Shown here one piece after another: positions 55,668 to 57,262 of a stretch of 57,262 bases of DNA. This DNA is from Symbiodinium natans (Eukaryota; Sar; Dinophyceae; Suessiales; Symbiodiniaceae): NCBI GenBank assembly GCA_905221605.1, contig CAJNDS010000863.1, positions 1 through 57,262 on the forward strand, given 5' to 3'. Below the pieces are notes generated by a model. That model ran no database searches. It worked only from the letters and a program-made list of their open reading frames with translations, and was not told the DNA's origin. Numbering within the stretch: position 1 is the first letter of the stretch; every line of letters starts with the position of its first letter. A program made the position numbers and the translations under genes.

Positions 55668-56430
55668 CCCTAAATCCTTAAACCCTATACTCTAAGCCCC
55701 TAAGCGCCTAAGGGCCTCACCCCTAAACCCTTAAGCCCTAAACCCTACGCTCCTAAGCTCCGAACAACCTACCCCCTAAATCCTCAAACCCTAAGCTCCA
55801 AAGCTCCTAAGCTCCTCAACGTCTACCCCCTAAACCCTAAACCCTAAGCTCCTGAGGTCCTAAGCGCCTAAGTGCCTACCCCCTAAATCCTCAAACCCTA
55901 AGCTCCAGAGCTCCTAAGCTCCTCAGCGTCTACCCCCTAAACCCTAAAACCTAAACCCTAAGCTCCTGAGGTCCTAAGCGCCTAAGTGCCTACCCCCTAA
56001 ACCCTCAAACCCTAAGCTCCAAAGCTCCAAAGCTCCTCAACGTCTACCCCCTAAACCCTAAACCCTAAACCCTAAGCTCCTGAGGTCCTAAGCGCCTAAG
56101 TGCCTACCCCCTAAATCCTCAAACCCTAAGCTCCAAAGCTCCTAAGCTCCTCAACGTCTACCCCCTAAACCCTTAAACCCTAAACCCTGAGCTCCTGAGG
56201 TCCTAAGCGCCTAAGTGCCTACCCGCTAAATCCTTAAACCCTCCTAAGCTCCTAAGCTCCTAAGCTCCTAAGCTCCTAAGCTCCGAAGCGCCTAAGCGCC
56301 TACCCCCCAAACCCTTAAGCCTTAAATCAAACCCTAAACCCTAAGCTCCTAGGCTCCGAAATCCTTAAACCTGCACCCTAAGCTCCTAAGCGCCTCAGCG
56401 CCTACCCCCTAAACCCTGAGACCCCGGGAC
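55668..56430. repeat. Telomere-derived tandem repeat with CTAAGCTCC units
   Basis: A unit of 107-115 bp is present about five times. It comprises TACCCCCTAAACCCTAAACC, CTAAGCTCCTGAGGTCCTAA, GCGCCTAAGTGCCTACCCCC and CTCCAAAGCTCCTAAGCTCC. Telomere-like CCCTAAA is embedded in each unit. Confidence 0.88.
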
Positions 56431-56494
56431 CCCTTTTAAATTTTAAAAATCCTTGCCTTCTTCTTTGCTGAACTTTTCTAGGTTTTAAGGATTT

Positions 56495-56840
56495 AAAATT
56501 TAAAAGGAGCTTTCGTTTGAGGTTGAGGGCACGCTAGGGCTGACAAAAATCCTTTGCTAGGGTTTACAAAAACCCTTTCGCTTACACGTGTTTTTTTAAA
56601 AATACTTTCGTTTTTGAGGGTGGTGGCACACCAAGGTTTACAAGAATCCTTTCGTTTCTGAAGTTCAGGACACACTAGGGGTTACACAAAAACTGTCGTT
56701 TTGACGTTGCCGGCGCAGCTGGTTGATAAACAAGCCTTTCGTTGTTGATGTTGAGGACATATCAAGGTTCAAATCGAACCTTTCGTTAAAAGATGATGGC
56801 GCTTTAAGGTTTTGCAAAACAACAACTTTCGTTAACGTTG
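56495..56840. repeat. Degenerate ~60-bp repeat carrying CTTTCGTT
   Basis: About seven spaced copies of CTTTCGTT, followed by TGAGGTTGAGGACACAC(C/T)A and AGGGTTTACAAAAATC. Copies are 40-80% alike by eye. The motif phase (about 55-65 bp) is kept better than the sequence. The one short minus ORF here is not convincing. Confidence 0.7.
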
Positions 56841-57139
56841 TTGCAGTCTTACGTTTTTCAATACTTTAAGATATTTACCAGGCTGCAAGAAGATTTTTTT
56901 TGTAAATCCATAATATGATTGAGGTCTTAGGTCTCCACTCTAGATTTTAATGTTTTGCAGTAACCATAACTAAAACTGTTTGCATCGTTCAAATACAGTG
57001 ATGCTTGCCCAATGTTCATATCTTGAGCCTCCCAAATATTATGAAAAAATGAATGCCTGAATTCAATTATTCAAAATGTTTAAATTATGGGTCCTCTAAA
57101 AGACTTAACACCCTTTAAATAGCTCAGTGTGGTTCGTTT
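56841..57139. other. AT-rich unique sequence
   Basis: About 300 bp of AT-rich DNA. I see no repeat, no open frame over 60 codons and no structured RNA here. Confidence 0.6.
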
Positions 57140-57177
57140 ATTCATCGCATCTCTCTCCCTCTCTTTCTCTTTCACTC

Positions 57178-57215
<38 letters not shown>

Positions 57216-57262
57216 TTGTCTCTATCTCTCCCTCTCTCTCTCTCTCTCCCTCTCTGCCTCCT
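57140..57262. repeat. CT microsatellite at the right edge
   Basis: (CT)n with TTT, GCC and CA interruptions, continuing to the end of the window. Confidence 0.93.

Overview
This is a eukaryotic nuclear window, most likely from a dinoflagellate. The inference rests on features read directly from the sequence. Coding DNA is broken into very short exons (18-213 nt), all on the minus strand. In the models I built, most introns need GC or GA donors, and acceptors read AG|G. Two genes carry the LANTAW-type helical repeats common in dinoflagellates, and some introns are mobile, introner-like elements. Plant-type telomere repeats (TTTAGGG/CCCTAAA) occur as dozens of short interstitial tracts in both orientations between 0.7 and 51.2 kb. 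No species is claimed.

Layout, left to right. 0.1-0.5 kb holds small local repeats. 0.6-8.1 kb is the 3' part of a LANTAW/OPR-like repeat gene, which runs off the left edge. 8.1-10.5 kb holds introner-like elements and a few exon-like pieces. 10.6-16.9 kb is a voltage-gated cation-channel domain (S1-S5, pore loop, end of S6) followed by an EF-hand region. 19.3-23.9 kb is a second LANTAW gene. 24-30.7 kb is telomeric mosaic with scattered exon-like segments. 30.8-40.0 kb is a complete, young LTR retrotransposon with 791-bp LTRs, a 5-bp target-site duplication, one 1,104-codon gag-like ORF and no recognisable pol. 40.0-44.6 kb is mosaic with exon-like pieces. 44.7-50.9 kb is an STI1-plus-ankyrin gene resembling plant AKR2, rebuilt here as 15 consecutive in-frame exons. 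51.2-57.3 kb is satellite DNA: an AATTTAAGG hairpin satellite, a telomere-derived tandem repeat, a CTTTCGTT repeat and a CT microsatellite.

The most interesting signal is the relation between telomere repeats and splicing. Exons usually sit between a left CCCTAAA tract and a right TTTAGGG tract. In transcript sense, an intron therefore tends to open with TTTAGGG repeats and close with CCCTAAA repeats, which could pair with each other. One 64-nt intron is almost entirely telomere repeat, and its acceptor is a repeat's own TTTAG|G. Other introns are TIR elements, one flanked by a 12-15 bp direct repeat and removed exactly in frame.

The host genes look functionally independent (RNA-binding-type repeat proteins, an ion channel, a chaperone). 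What they share is gene architecture. Exon models were made by hand from reading frame and family motifs, without RNA data or searches, so individual junctions can be wrong even where the overall model is strong.
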